64,000 nt of DNA from Leptospiraceae bacterium (GTDB taxonomy: Bacteria > Spirochaetota > Leptospiria > Turneriellales > Turneriellaceae). Below, piece by piece: positions 29,291 through 38,192 of the stretch. Numbering within the stretch: the stretch's first letter is position 1; every line of letters begins with the position of its first letter. A program made the translations under genes and the position numbers. Below the pieces are notes generated by a model. The model ran no database searches. It saw only the letters and a list, made by a program, of their open reading frames with translations, and had not been told where the DNA came from. The DNA is taken from the NCBI GenBank assembly GCA_025055765.1, contig JANWWS010000014.1, forward strand, positions 1-64,000, given 5' to 3'.

Positions 29291-30094
29291 ATGATTCGCA
29301 TTTTGCTTCTCTTTTGCCTGGTTTTTGCGCTTTGGGGTCAAACTAATGAGCCTTCCTTCTACAACGAGACCTTTGTTTACACAATACAATGGAAGGGTAT
29401 GAATGTGGGCATAGTAAAAATGCAGACAAAAAAAGGGGAAAACTCGATGCTAAAAACTCTCGCCAAAGTAACCTCCCTTGATGTCATGAAGAGCATTTAT
29501 TATGTACAAGGTAGCTTTGGCTCGGTATGGAATTACCTAACCCGCCGGCCAAACTATGCGTTTGAAGAAATCTACCAAGGGGAAACTTACCAAAAAAGGT
29601 CCTTTCGCTTTGAGGGAAGAACCGTTTCCGTGGAAAAGCATGAGCAGACATTTTCGGAGACAAGCTTTCCGCATACAGGGCCTTTAAAACGGGATTTCAA
29701 AGACAAATATACCAAAGAAATTAATGAGAGCACACAAGACCTTTTGGGTGCCTTTTACCTCATAAGGTCGGAGGGGAAAAGCCCCAAAGTAGGGGATGTC
29801 AAACAATTGTATGTTTTGCCTGCTGGCTCTGAAAAAATTCTTATTTTAAAGGTTCTCGACAAGAAAGTCATAGATGCCCCCTTTTTCGGGAGAAAAGAAA
29901 TTTTCCATGTCAAAACGGCGCTGGCTAATCCCAAAGATGCAAGGCCTGATGAGGGAAACCTCTTTTTTAATACGAAAAGCCAAATTGAAATGCTCATTAC
30001 TAATGATAACAACTTTGTGCCAGTCCAAATTTGGGCAGAAGTGCCCGTCATAGGCCGTGTCGATGTTATTTTGGCGCGCTATAGCCAGCCATAG
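29291..30094 (+). CDS. DUF3108-like secreted protein
   Basis: A 267-residue exported protein with an N-terminal signal peptide (MIRILLLFCLVFALWGQ). The body has the pattern of DUF3108 proteins: ETFVYTIQWKGMNVGIVKMQ near the start, a central YQGETYQKRSFRFEGRTV, and a C-terminal strand-rich half (VPVQIWAEVPVIGRV). The biochemical role is unknown; a lipid- or envelope-associated beta fold is usually assumed. ATG 29291 is chosen because GGGGA precedes it and it gives a proper signal peptide; the frame extends 21 codons further into the IS66 debris. It precedes ppdK by 46 bases. Confidence 0.75.
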   Translation: MIRILLLFCLVFALWGQTNEPSFYNETFVYTIQWKGMNVGIVKMQTKKGENSMLKTLAKVTSLDVMKSIYYVQGSFGSVWNYLTRRPNYAFEEIYQGETYQKRSFRFEGRTVSVEKHEQTFSETSFPHTGPLKRDFKDKYTKEINESTQDLLGAFYLIRSEGKSPKVGDVKQLYVLPAGSEKILILKVLDKKVIDAPFFGRKEIFHVKTALANPKDARPDEGNLFFNTKSQIEMLITNDNNFVPVQIWAEVPVIGRVDVILARYSQP

Positions 30095-30140
30095 GCTTTT
30101 TGCTTTACGCTTTGTTTTTCTCTAACGACTGGTCGGATAT

Positions 30141-32843
30141 ATGGGCAAGAAGTATGTCTACTTTTTTGGCGCAGGACTAACCGAAGGTAGGGCTAGCGAC
30201 AAGCTCCTTTTGGGTGGGAAAGGAGCCAACTTAGCTGAGATGACTCTTCTTGGGATCCCTGTCCCCCCGGGTTTTACTATCTCAACCGAGGCATGTACTT
30301 ATTTTTATGAGAACGAACACCGTTTTCCACCCGAACTAATGGAACAAATTAAGGAAAATCTAGAAAAACTAAGTGGAAAGACGGGAAAAGTCTTCGGGGA
30401 TGCAAAAAACCCTCTCTTAGTATCCGTACGCTCTGGCGCCCCTGTCTCCATGCCAGGGATGATGGACACCATATTGAATCTAGGCCTAAATAAAGAAACC
30501 GTACGGGGCCTTATGGAAAAGACAGGGAACCCACGTTTTGCTTATGACTCTTACCGCCGTTTTATTCAAATGTTTAGCCAGGTGGTGCTCTCCCTTGAAC
30601 ATGATGATTTTGAGCACATGCTTGATAACATAAAGAAAAAATATCACCGCTTGGAAGACAAAGATCTTAGTGCCGAAGAACTGCAGGAACTTGTGGAAAA
30701 CTATTTAGCCTATGTGCGCGAAAAGACTGGGCAGGATTTTCCTCAAGATGTGATGGTGCAACTTGAAATGGCAATTAGAGCTGTATTTTTATCTTGGATG
30801 AATCCACGGGCAGTGACTTACCGCAAGCTGCACGATATCTCGGAAAAACTAGGAACAGCCGTTACCGTGCAAGCCATGGTATTTGGCAACATGGGGGATG
30901 ATAGTGGAACAGGGGTTGGTTTCACTCGTAGCCCTATAAATGGAGAAAAGCGCTTTTTTGCGGAATTTCTCATGAACGCTCAGGGAGAAGATGTGGTGGC
31001 AGGCATCCGTACACCGTTTCATATTGAAAAGCTCTGCGAGATTATGCCCTCCGTATACGAAGAGCTTCACAGCGTTGCGCAAAAATTAGAGGCCCACTAT
31101 AGGGATATGCAGGATATTGAATTTACTATTGAAAACAAAAAACTCTATCTCTTACAGACCAGGACAGGCAAGCGCACTGCCTTTGCTGCTGTCCGGATTG
31201 CTGTGGAAATGGTGGAGGAGGGACTTATAGACGAAAAAACAGCGGTTAAGAGAGTCGATCCTGCAAGTCTGCCTTCTCTTTTGGCGAATATTTTTGATGA
31301 AGCGGATAAAGCAAGGGCTAAAAAAGAGGGAAAGGTTATGGCGAGGGGTTTGCCTGCGGGACCAGGAGCCGCCTCAGGGAAGATGGTTTTTAGCGCGGAA
31401 AAAGCGGTTGAGTGGGCCAAGAAGGGGGAGCAAGTAATTTTAGTGCGGATTGAGACCTCCCCCGAAGACATCTCCGGCATGCACTCTGCTTTGGGAATCC
31501 TCACTGCTCGTGGTGGTATGACAAGCCACGCGGCGGTAGTAGCAAGGGGGATGAACAAGCCATGTATTGTTGGTTGCGCCTCCCTAATGATTAACTACAA
31601 AACCGGCATCCTACAGGTGCGCGGCGAAGATGGCAAACTCTTTGAGTTAAAAGAAGGAGATTATATTAGTATCGATGGCTTCACGGGAGAAGTTCTATCC
31701 GCTCATTTAAGAACAATTCCCTCAGAAATCGAGCAAGTATTTATTGAAAAAACACTCCCCATAGAGAAGTCTTTGCTAGCCCAACACTACCAAAAGCTTA
31801 TGGAATGGGCCGACCGTTTTGCCCGCCTTAAAGTGCGCACCAACGCTGATACCGAGAGAGATGCTCGTGTGGCGCGTAGTTACGGGGCCCAGGGAATTGG
31901 CCTTTGCCGAACCGAACACATGTTTTTTGCAGAAGACCGTATCTTAGCCGTGCGGCAGATGATCCTTGCGGATACGGAGGAGGAAAGGCGTGAGGCTATA
32001 CAAAGACTTTTGCCTTACCAAAGAGAAGATTTTAAAGCCATCTTTCGGGTGATGGCCTCTCTTCCTGTAACCATAAGATTGTTGGATCCTCCCCTCCATG
32101 AGTTCTTGCCACAAGATGAGGAGGTTATTAGCGAGCTTGCTATGGCCCTTAGAAAAGAAGTTCGTGCCATTAAACAAAAAATTGATGAATTAAAAGAGTT
32201 TAACCCTATGCTGGGCCATCGTGGTTGCCGCTTGGGTATATCTTATCCCGAAATTACGGAAATGCAGGCCAGGGCTATTTTTGAGGCAGCCACAGAACTT
32301 ACAAAGGAGGGTTATGAGGTTTATCCAGAAATCATGGTACCCCTTGTGGGGCATTGGAAGGAACTCAAACACCAAGAAGAGCTTATCCGTAAAGTGGCAG
32401 ACGAGGTTGCCCAGGAAAGTGGGGTAAAGGTGAGTTATATTTTGGGCACCATGATTGAGGTACCCCGTGCCGCCATTACGGCAGATGAGATTGCTGAGTA
32501 TGCTGAGTTTTTTAGCTTTGGAACAAATGACCTAACCCAGATGGGGGCTGGCTTTTCCCGCGATGACTCAGAGCACTTTTTGCCTCGTTACCTTGAGCTT
32601 GGGATTTACGAAAAAAACCCCTTTCAGGTTTTAGACCGTGAAGGCATTGGCAAGTTAATAAAGATAGCCTGTGAGCTTGGGCGTAAGACAAGGCCTGATA
32701 TAAAACTAGGTGTGTGTGGCGAGCATGGTGGAGATCCATCTTCCATAGCCTTCTGCCATGAAATTGGTCTCGATTATGTTTCCTGCAGCCCCTATCGTGT
32801 GCCTATCGCCCGGCTTGCTGCGGCCCAGGCAGCTCTGTCCTAA
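30141..32843 (+). CDS. ppdK: Pyruvate, phosphate dikinase
   Basis: A 900-residue enzyme that interconverts pyruvate, ATP and phosphate with phosphoenolpyruvate, AMP and pyrophosphate. The N-terminal nucleotide-binding domain starts LGGKGANLAEM, with VSVRSGAPVSMPGMMDT. The central phosphohistidine domain has GGMTSHAAVVARGM (catalytic His). The C-terminal PEP-binding barrel has RTEHMFF, RLLDPPLHEFLP and LGVCGEHGGDP (catalytic Cys). Length is normal. It gives a reversible link between pyruvate and PEP. It shares one base with the lptC start (TAATG), so the two are translationally coupled. Confidence 0.97.
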   Translation: MGKKYVYFFGAGLTEGRASDKLLLGGKGANLAEMTLLGIPVPPGFTISTEACTYFYENEHRFPPELMEQIKENLEKLSGKTGKVFGDAKNPLLVSVRSGAPVSMPGMMDTILNLGLNKETVRGLMEKTGNPRFAYDSYRRFIQMFSQVVLSLEHDDFEHMLDNIKKKYHRLEDKDLSAEELQELVENYLAYVREKTGQDFPQDVMVQLEMAIRAVFLSWMNPRAVTYRKLHDISEKLGTAVTVQAMVFGNMGDDSGTGVGFTRSPINGEKRFFAEFLMNAQGEDVVAGIRTPFHIEKLCEIMPSVYEELHSVAQKLEAHYRDMQDIEFTIENKKLYLLQTRTGKRTAFAAVRIAVEMVEEGLIDEKTAVKRVDPASLPSLLANIFDEADKARAKKEGKVMARGLPAGPGAASGKMVFSAEKAVEWAKKGEQVILVRIETSPEDISGMHSALGILTARGGMTSHAAVVARGMNKPCIVGCASLMINYKTGILQVRGEDGKLFELKEGDYISIDGFTGEVLSAHLRTIPSEIEQVFIEKTLPIEKSLLAQHYQKLMEWADRFARLKVRTNADTERDARVARSYGAQGIGLCRTEHMFFAEDRILAVRQMILADTEEERREAIQRLLPYQREDFKAIFRVMASLPVTIRLLDPPLHEFLPQDEEVISELAMALRKEVRAIKQKIDELKEFNPMLGHRGCRLGISYPEITEMQARAIFEAATELTKEGYEVYPEIMVPLVGHWKELKHQEELIRKVADEVAQESGVKVSYILGTMIEVPRAAITADEIAEYAEFFSFGTNDLTQMGAGFSRDDSEHFLPRYLELGIYEKNPFQVLDREGIGKLIKIACELGRKTRPDIKLGVCGEHGGDPSSIAFCHEIGLDYVSCSPYRVPIARLAAAQAALS

Positions 32844-33373
32844 TGCGTAGCTCTTGTCTTGGGTTAGGCCTGATATTCCTGAGCTGCCAACAAAGCCCCC
32901 CACTCCTCGTGAGAGAGCCGGATGCGATTCTACACCAGTTTACGGCCAAGAACTACCGCAATAACGAACTAGACTGGTTCCTTACTGCCGAAAGAGGGGA
33001 GCTCTATCTTGGTGACAAGGAAAATCATCTCTTCGGTGTGCATATTATCCATTATGAAAATGGCAAAAGGGCTACAGAAATTAGCTCTAGAAGAGCCATA
33101 CAAAAAGAAAACGAAAAGACCCTTCTCCTTGAGGAGGATGTCATAGTTCGTTCCATAACTGGTCGCACTCTCTACGCCCAGGAACTTATTTGGTATGAGA
33201 ATGAGCAACTACTGGTCAGCCACAAACCTGTGAAAATTAGCTTACCATCGGGTGATATTATTGAAGGCCAATCTCTTAAGGCTGACAAGCGACTTAATAA
33301 AATTACCCTTAAGGAAGGCCGTGGCGTTCATCCAACCTACGAAGAAGATGGCTCACGAGAGAGAAACTCTTAA
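32843..33373 (+). CDS. lptC: LptC-like lipoprotein of the LPS export bridge
   Basis: A 176-residue lipoprotein (lipobox LIFLSC, lipidated Cys15) with the repetitive beta-strand pattern of LptC: NNELDWFLTAERGELY, then RRAIQKENEKTLLLEEDVIV and DIIEGQSLKADKRLNKITLKEG. LptC passes LPS from the inner-membrane LptBFG complex to LptA. The family diverges strongly, so assignment rests on length, lipobox and strand pattern. The ATG overlaps the ppdK stop by one base, and murJ starts inside its 3' end, so the gene sits in an envelope-linked operon. Confidence 0.7.
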   Translation: MRSSCLGLGLIFLSCQQSPPLLVREPDAILHQFTAKNYRNNELDWFLTAERGELYLGDKENHLFGVHIIHYENGKRATEISSRRAIQKENEKTLLLEEDVIVRSITGRTLYAQELIWYENEQLLVSHKPVKISLPSGDIIEGQSLKADKRLNKITLKEGRGVHPTYEEDGSRERNS

Positions 33374-34934
33374 AAAGACGGCCGTTTTCTCATTTTTTAC
33401 CGTTCTTTCTCGTATTTTGGGACTTGGGCGTGATATGCTCAAGGCCTATGCCTTTGGTACAAACCTCTACGCAGTGGCCTTTGATGTGGCCTTTCGGCTC
33501 CCCAATATGCTGCGTAATCTGGTAGCCGAAGGGGCTCTTTCCCAGGCTTTTGTCCCACTATACGAGACCTACCGTCAAAAAAGCCAAGAAGAAGCGCGGA
33601 AAGCGGCAGGGGTAGTCGTTCAGTTTATGGTATTGATTTTGGGCTCATTTACCTTGCTCTTTGTATTTTTGGCACCGTATCTAGTTCCCTTTTTTGTGGC
33701 TCATGACTCATTGGAGAAAATACAGCTTACCGTAGAGCTAAGCCGAATTCTTTTTCCCTACATAGTGTTGATGAGTATCGCAGCCATCTACATGGCTGTG
33801 GAATATAGCCACGGTATTTTTTGGGCTCCTGCCTTTGGTCCAGCTCTCCTAAATCTTGTGACAATAATCTTTTTTGGGGGCTATCTTTGGTTGGCCAAAA
33901 TTTTACATAAAGATGAGGCTGCGGCAAAGCTAATCTATGTTTTTGCCTTTATTACACTATTTGCCGGCCTGATTCAACTTCTCTTTCAAATGGCAAGCGC
34001 CCATCTACGCCGTATAGGTCCTCTATATGGTGGTTTCGTAAAGCATCGGATCATTGGGCAGCTTTTTACCATGATGCTGCCAGCCGTTTTTTCCTCCGGA
34101 ATCCATGAAATTGGCCAACTTATCGATATATATCTGGCCACCTCTTTGGAAAACAAGGTTCCAGGTGCTGTATCGGCTCTTACTTACGCCCATAGACTGA
34201 TCCATCTGCCCATGGGGGTCTTTGGTGTCGCCCTTTCGACAGCAGCCCTGCCCCAATTATCTCGGTTTTTTGCAGCCAATGAAGAAGAAAAATTCCGAGA
34301 GAATTTATTGTTTTCTCTAAAGGCAAATGTCTTTCTTATATTGCCAGCGGTATTAGGTCTTATTGTCTTTGGTCAACCCATTGTGGGGCTTATTTTTGAG
34401 AGAGGAGAGTTCCAGAAAGCTTCTACAGAAATTACCGCCTATGCCTTACAGTTTTACGCTCCAGGAATTTTAGCTTTTTCCCTCCAAAAACTTTTTAGCT
34501 CTTCCTTTTATGCCCAAAAAGATACCAAGACACCTGCCATTATTAGTGCCCTAGTGTTGGTCCTAAATATCTCATTCTCTATTTTTTTTATGCAGTTTTT
34601 ACGGCATGGCGGCCTTGCTCTAGGCTCCTCTCTTGCAGCCTATGGGGGAGTTTTCCTCTATGTCCGGCGATATTCCCAAAGAGGACTATTAAAAAACACG
34701 GCGTTTTTTAAAAAAAGTGCGCCCATTTGGTTGTTAAATCTTATTTTTTTACTTTTTCTGCTTTTGCTAAGAAGTTTTTTCATGTCGTTTTCGTATCTCG
34801 TGCAACTAATGCTTTCAATTCCCTTAGCTGTCGGTTTCTATTGGTTTGCAGGGCGCTATCTAAAAATAGAAGAAGTCTCTCTGCTTGAGGATCTTTTGGC
34901 TAAACTATGGCAAAAAATTAGACAGCTTAGCTAG
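33348..34934 (+). CDS. murJ: Lipid II flippase MurJ
   Basis: A 528-residue integral membrane protein of the MATE-like MviN family that moves lipid II across the inner membrane for peptidoglycan synthesis. The N-terminus is typical (SRILGLGRDMLKAYAFGT, RLPNMLRNLVAEGALSQAFVP) and is followed by about 14 hydrophobic segments. The second half has the usual LPMGVFGVALSTAALPQLSR and SSSFYAQKDTKTP. I start it at ATG 33348 (MAHERETL), which overlaps lptC by 26 bases; a longer frame would overlap far more and adds nothing family-like. It ends 8 bases into the converging lyase gene. Confidence 0.94.
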   Translation: MAHERETLKKTAVFSFFTVLSRILGLGRDMLKAYAFGTNLYAVAFDVAFRLPNMLRNLVAEGALSQAFVPLYETYRQKSQEEARKAAGVVVQFMVLILGSFTLLFVFLAPYLVPFFVAHDSLEKIQLTVELSRILFPYIVLMSIAAIYMAVEYSHGIFWAPAFGPALLNLVTIIFFGGYLWLAKILHKDEAAAKLIYVFAFITLFAGLIQLLFQMASAHLRRIGPLYGGFVKHRIIGQLFTMMLPAVFSSGIHEIGQLIDIYLATSLENKVPGAVSALTYAHRLIHLPMGVFGVALSTAALPQLSRFFAANEEEKFRENLLFSLKANVFLILPAVLGLIVFGQPIVGLIFERGEFQKASTEITAYALQFYAPGILAFSLQKLFSSSFYAQKDTKTPAIISALVLVLNISFSIFFMQFLRHGGLALGSSLAAYGGVFLYVRRYSQRGLLKNTAFFKKSAPIWLLNLIFLLFLLLLRSFFMSFSYLVQLMLSIPLAVGFYWFAGRYLKIEEVSLLEDLLAKLWQKIRQLS

Positions 34935-36411
34935 AAAAGAGAATTTTCCTTGCCAGGTTTTCAATATCCTCATTGAGGGCGCGGCTTTCTTTTATGGGGG
35001 GATAGCCATAAAGGTAAGGGGGGAACTTTTCGCAGCCCAAGTGGCATAAACCTGCCTGAGCTAAGTGATAATATTGATTTAAGGCGATGTTTAAGATAGC
35101 TAGGATCTTTGCTAAGAGATCGGTCTGTTGTAAGGCGCGCCGACTGGCCAGAGCTGCCATAGGCACAATGTCTTGGTTGTGTGTGTTTGTGGGTATGCTT
35201 AAAGTAGCATGGGGATAACACAAAGAGCGCATCTCTGCTACAAGAGCTGTGGCCAATAGCTGGGCGCCGGCTAGGGCTGATTCTCGTCCAGGTTCAAAGG
35301 CAAGCATGGCAGGGGCCTGACTGGAAGCGGGATTCAAAAGATAAAAAAGTTGCCTTTCGGCTAGGATTCCTGTTTGGGTTAACAAAGCATTGAGTCTATC
35401 TGCAGCAAAGGCAAGATTTTGGCCAAAAAAATTTCCACCATGGACAACCGCTACCTGACCATCTCTTTCTTCAAAAAAAAGGGGGTTGTCAGAGACACCA
35501 TTGACTTCCTCCTCGACAATCCTCAAAATGTGGGAGAGCTCCCCGCGAGCTGCACCCAGTATCTGAGGGGCGCAGCGCAAACTGTAGACCTCTTGCAATG
35601 ATCGCGAAGAATTCTCTATACCTAAAGTATGCTCAAGTATGAAAGCAGCACTTTGTTTTTGCCCCTCATGTTGTCGCACCTGATGATAACGGGGGTCTAA
35701 GGCAGAGCGGCGAGCTCCCAAAAGACTATAAAGGGCAGCGGTTAGCTTTTCTGCAAACAAAATGAGTCGGCGCCCCCTTATCGCAGCAAGAGCTAGTATA
35801 GCACAGGAAAAAGAAATTCCATTTACTAGGGCTAGGGCATCCCGGCTCGAATAGTCTATCTTTTGTAAGCTTAAATCCCTCATTACCTGGCAGGCATCTT
35901 TTTCATAACCATAAAAAAATCCCCGACCCTGAAAGGTTCGAAATAAATGACTTAGAGGTATAAGATCTCCTGAGGCACCCAAACTGCCAAGCTCAGGGAT
36001 TTGAGGAATAAGCCCCTCTTGTAGGAAGGGCACAAATTTTTCGGGGAGATCTGGGGTTATACCGGAATAGCCTTGGCAGACATTATGGAGTCGCAAAATT
36101 AAAGTAAGTTGGGCAATTTCCCTTTCTACTACACAGCCGCTACCGCATGCGAGATGCTCAAGTAAATTGCGTGCCTGCTCTTCTTCCCCACCGGAGCTAT
36201 AATCCACAAGGGCACCATAACCTGTATGTGTGCCGTAGATGGGTATTTTTTGGTGTAAGGCCCTTTGATAAAGAACATAGGATTTTTCCAAAGCCAAGGG
36301 GGTCTGGGGAGAAAAAGAGAGTTCTATCTTGGGGCTTTGCGCTATTTTCTCAAGCTCAAATATCTCTAAATGAGCACCAAAGCCAATTTCAACTTGCTCT
36401 ACGGCACTCAT
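34927..36411 (-). CDS. Aromatic amino-acid ammonia-lyase, probably tyrosine ammonia-lyase (PYP chromophore supply)
   Basis: A 494-residue member of the HAL/PAL/TAL family. The MIO cofactor triad is Ala146-Ser147-Gly148 in GSLGASGDLIPLSH; the catalytic Tyr lies in IYGTHTGYG near residue 59. The selectivity pair is His86-Leu87 (NLLEHLACG), as in tyrosine ammonia-lyases, rather than Ser-His (histidine) or Phe-Leu (phenylalanine). The predicted reaction is tyrosine to p-coumarate plus ammonia. It is the last gene of the PYP operon and overlaps the ligase gene by 23 bases. No other hut genes are present. The tyrosine assignment is inference from the pair plus context. Confidence 0.88.
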   Translation of the reverse strand: MSAVEQVEIGFGAHLEIFELEKIAQSPKIELSFSPQTPLALEKSYVLYQRALHQKIPIYGTHTGYGALVDYSSGGEEEQARNLLEHLACGSGCVVEREIAQLTLILRLHNVCQGYSGITPDLPEKFVPFLQEGLIPQIPELGSLGASGDLIPLSHLFRTFQGRGFFYGYEKDACQVMRDLSLQKIDYSSRDALALVNGISFSCAILALAAIRGRRLILFAEKLTAALYSLLGARRSALDPRYHQVRQHEGQKQSAAFILEHTLGIENSSRSLQEVYSLRCAPQILGAARGELSHILRIVEEEVNGVSDNPLFFEERDGQVAVVHGGNFFGQNLAFAADRLNALLTQTGILAERQLFYLLNPASSQAPAMLAFEPGRESALAGAQLLATALVAEMRSLCYPHATLSIPTNTHNQDIVPMAALASRRALQQTDLLAKILAILNIALNQYYHLAQAGLCHLGCEKFPPYLYGYPPIKESRALNEDIENLARKILFSS

Positions 36412-37765
36412 GGGAGAGAATTTTTTCTAATGATGGTTGTCTTAAGAGGGCACCTTTGTTGTCGCGCACAAAATGCTCTCTTGGACAATAGCGTAACTCG
36501 GCACGTATTTTAGGAAAATGTCTTTTTAAGAGATTTACAATCTTTTCCTGAACCTCGAGCTTTGCTTCTTCTTCGCTTATAAATAACAAGATACCTTCTT
36601 GGGGATGGGCACTAACTAAAACACAACAAGAATAGATTACTTCCTTTTGAATGAGGCTCTCTAAAAAAGAAGCTGGGAAAAACCTACCATTAGAGAGTTT
36701 TATTTCTCCCTGACCACGACCTAAGAAATAGAGTCCTTCTGGCAAAGACTGCGCAAAATCACCCGTGTTGTGCCAAAGATCCTCAAAGAGCTGCAGACCA
36801 TGGGAGGTGAAATATCCTAAAGCACGGTTTTTGCCGCGAAAGAAAAGCTTTTTACCAAAGAGTCTTGTCTCACATCCCACCGGCTGACCGAGGTAATTAG
36901 GTTGGAAAAACCCCACCTTCCCCAAGGTGATCCCCGGCGAAGCCTCGGTTTGACCGTAACCAATGCGCAATCGGCTCCCCCTTAGCTTCTCGCAAAGTTC
37001 TTGGGAAACTGGGGCCCCGCCCACCACACCGGTGGTTAATTTCCGTAAAAAACCCTCACCTGCTTTGCATGAGTAAAGCCTCTCGATCATGAGTGGCACA
37101 GCAAATAGGCCATTACAATGGTATTCTTGTGCCCAGGATAGCGCCATTTCAGGGTCTCTTGCTCCCAAAGGTGGTCGCACAAACGTGCTTTGGGCTAGGA
37201 TCCCTGCCAGGAGCTCAAGGACCAATCCAAAGCAGTGACTCCAGGGCAGGAGAGAAAGTAGCCGCGCTTGGGCTAGACCAAGTTTTGGTAGATGGGAGGC
37301 CAACACCGCAAGAAGATTTCCTTCAGAAATAGCTACAATCTTCCTCTCCCCTGTCGACCCTGAGGTCAAAAGAAGTAAGCTTATTTCAGGATATAAGGGA
37401 AGGGAGTTTTTTCTTTTGGGAGGAAGCCTCTTGGGCAAGGTTCCATCTTCTACTTCCTCACAAGAGAGGTCTAAAAACAAAGTCGGATCTACTTTACCTA
37501 AATAGACATGGGGTTCTTTTTCGGGTAGGGGACAAAAAGTATAACCCCGTCGTAAACTAGCCAGAAGGAGAGCCAGGAAAGCCACAGAAGGTCTTGCCGC
37601 TACAGCCAGGCGTGCTCCTACGGGCAAAGAGAGACTTTGCAGCTCTTTTTCCCAAAGCCTTACTGCCCAATAAAGACTCGCACCAGGGATAACGGTGTCT
37701 GAAAATATAAAAAGGGGCTTAGCCTGCCCCTTAATGGCTTTGGTCAGATGCCTTGCCAAAGACAT
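36389..37765 (-). CDS. AMP-binding acid:CoA ligase, probable p-coumarate-CoA ligase for PYP
   Basis: A 458-residue member of the acyl-adenylate-forming superfamily. It has the ATP-binding motif LLTSGSTGERK near residue 130, the A5-type motif GYGQTEASP near 270, the A7 aspartate in LWHNTGDFA and A8-like LGRGQGEIKLSNGRF. It is shorter than typical 4-coumarate:CoA ligases (over 500 residues), mainly at the N-terminus. The expected role is to activate p-coumarate to the CoA thioester that loads onto PYP. The start shares one base with the PYP stop (TGATG on the minus strand), so synthesis of the two is coupled. Substrate specificity is inferred from context only. Confidence 0.85.
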   Translation of the reverse strand: MSLARHLTKAIKGQAKPLFIFSDTVIPGASLYWAVRLWEKELQSLSLPVGARLAVAARPSVAFLALLLASLRRGYTFCPLPEKEPHVYLGKVDPTLFLDLSCEEVEDGTLPKRLPPKRKNSLPLYPEISLLLLTSGSTGERKIVAISEGNLLAVLASHLPKLGLAQARLLSLLPWSHCFGLVLELLAGILAQSTFVRPPLGARDPEMALSWAQEYHCNGLFAVPLMIERLYSCKAGEGFLRKLTTGVVGGAPVSQELCEKLRGSRLRIGYGQTEASPGITLGKVGFFQPNYLGQPVGCETRLFGKKLFFRGKNRALGYFTSHGLQLFEDLWHNTGDFAQSLPEGLYFLGRGQGEIKLSNGRFFPASFLESLIQKEVIYSCCVLVSAHPQEGILLFISEEEAKLEVQEKIVNLLKRHFPKIRAELRYCPREHFVRDNKGALLRQPSLEKILSHECRRAS

Positions 37766-38184
37766 CAGCGTTTTTGTACGAGAATAAAGTTACTGCCGGA
37801 TAGCTTATCCCGATAAAGATGCACGTTTACATTGGTGGGGCGCATTTTATAGGTAAAGGTGTAGAGAAAAAGATGATTTAAATCCCCCCTTTTTACACCT
37901 TCTTTAAAGGTCCCATAGAAAAGGTGATTGTTGGTACAAGGGGCGATTTCCTTAAAGAAGTTCTTGCCCTCTGCCTGACTCGGCGGGATTGAGGCAAGTT
38001 CTGATTCATAGCGATTATAAATTAAAATTGTGCCATGATCGTCTACCTTAACCACGCCAAAGTCCAGACTATCGAGCTCGTTACGACTCATCTGGGCTAA
38101 TTTCGTCAAAATTTCAGGACGAACAAAACTCTGCCCCGCAAGACTCTTTGCTTTCTCACGTGCTCTAGTAACTAAATCTTGCAT
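37765..38184 (-). CDS. pyp: Photoactive yellow protein (PYP) blue-light sensor
   Basis: A 139-residue PAS-fold photoreceptor. It aligns without gaps through the core of Halorhodospira PYP: LDFGVV...GTILIYN, GKNFFKEIAPCT, FYGTFKEGV and YTFTYKMRPTNVNVH. Cys83 matches the p-coumaroyl-binding Cys69; Tyr56, Glu60, Tyr108 and Met114 match Tyr42, Glu46, Tyr94 and Met100. Positions equivalent to Thr50 and Arg52 are Ala64 and Ile66, which should alter the hydrogen-bond network and chromophore gating. The N-terminal cap is about 14 residues longer. AGGAGGG precedes the ATG. It lies between a coiled-coil gene (8 bases upstream) and the ligase gene. It should be cytoplasmic. Confidence 0.95.
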   Translation of the reverse strand: MQDLVTRAREKAKSLAGQSFVRPEILTKLAQMSRNELDSLDFGVVKVDDHGTILIYNRYESELASIPPSQAEGKNFFKEIAPCTNNHLFYGTFKEGVKRGDLNHLFLYTFTYKMRPTNVNVHLYRDKLSGSNFILVQKR

Positions 38185-38192
38185 AATCCCTC

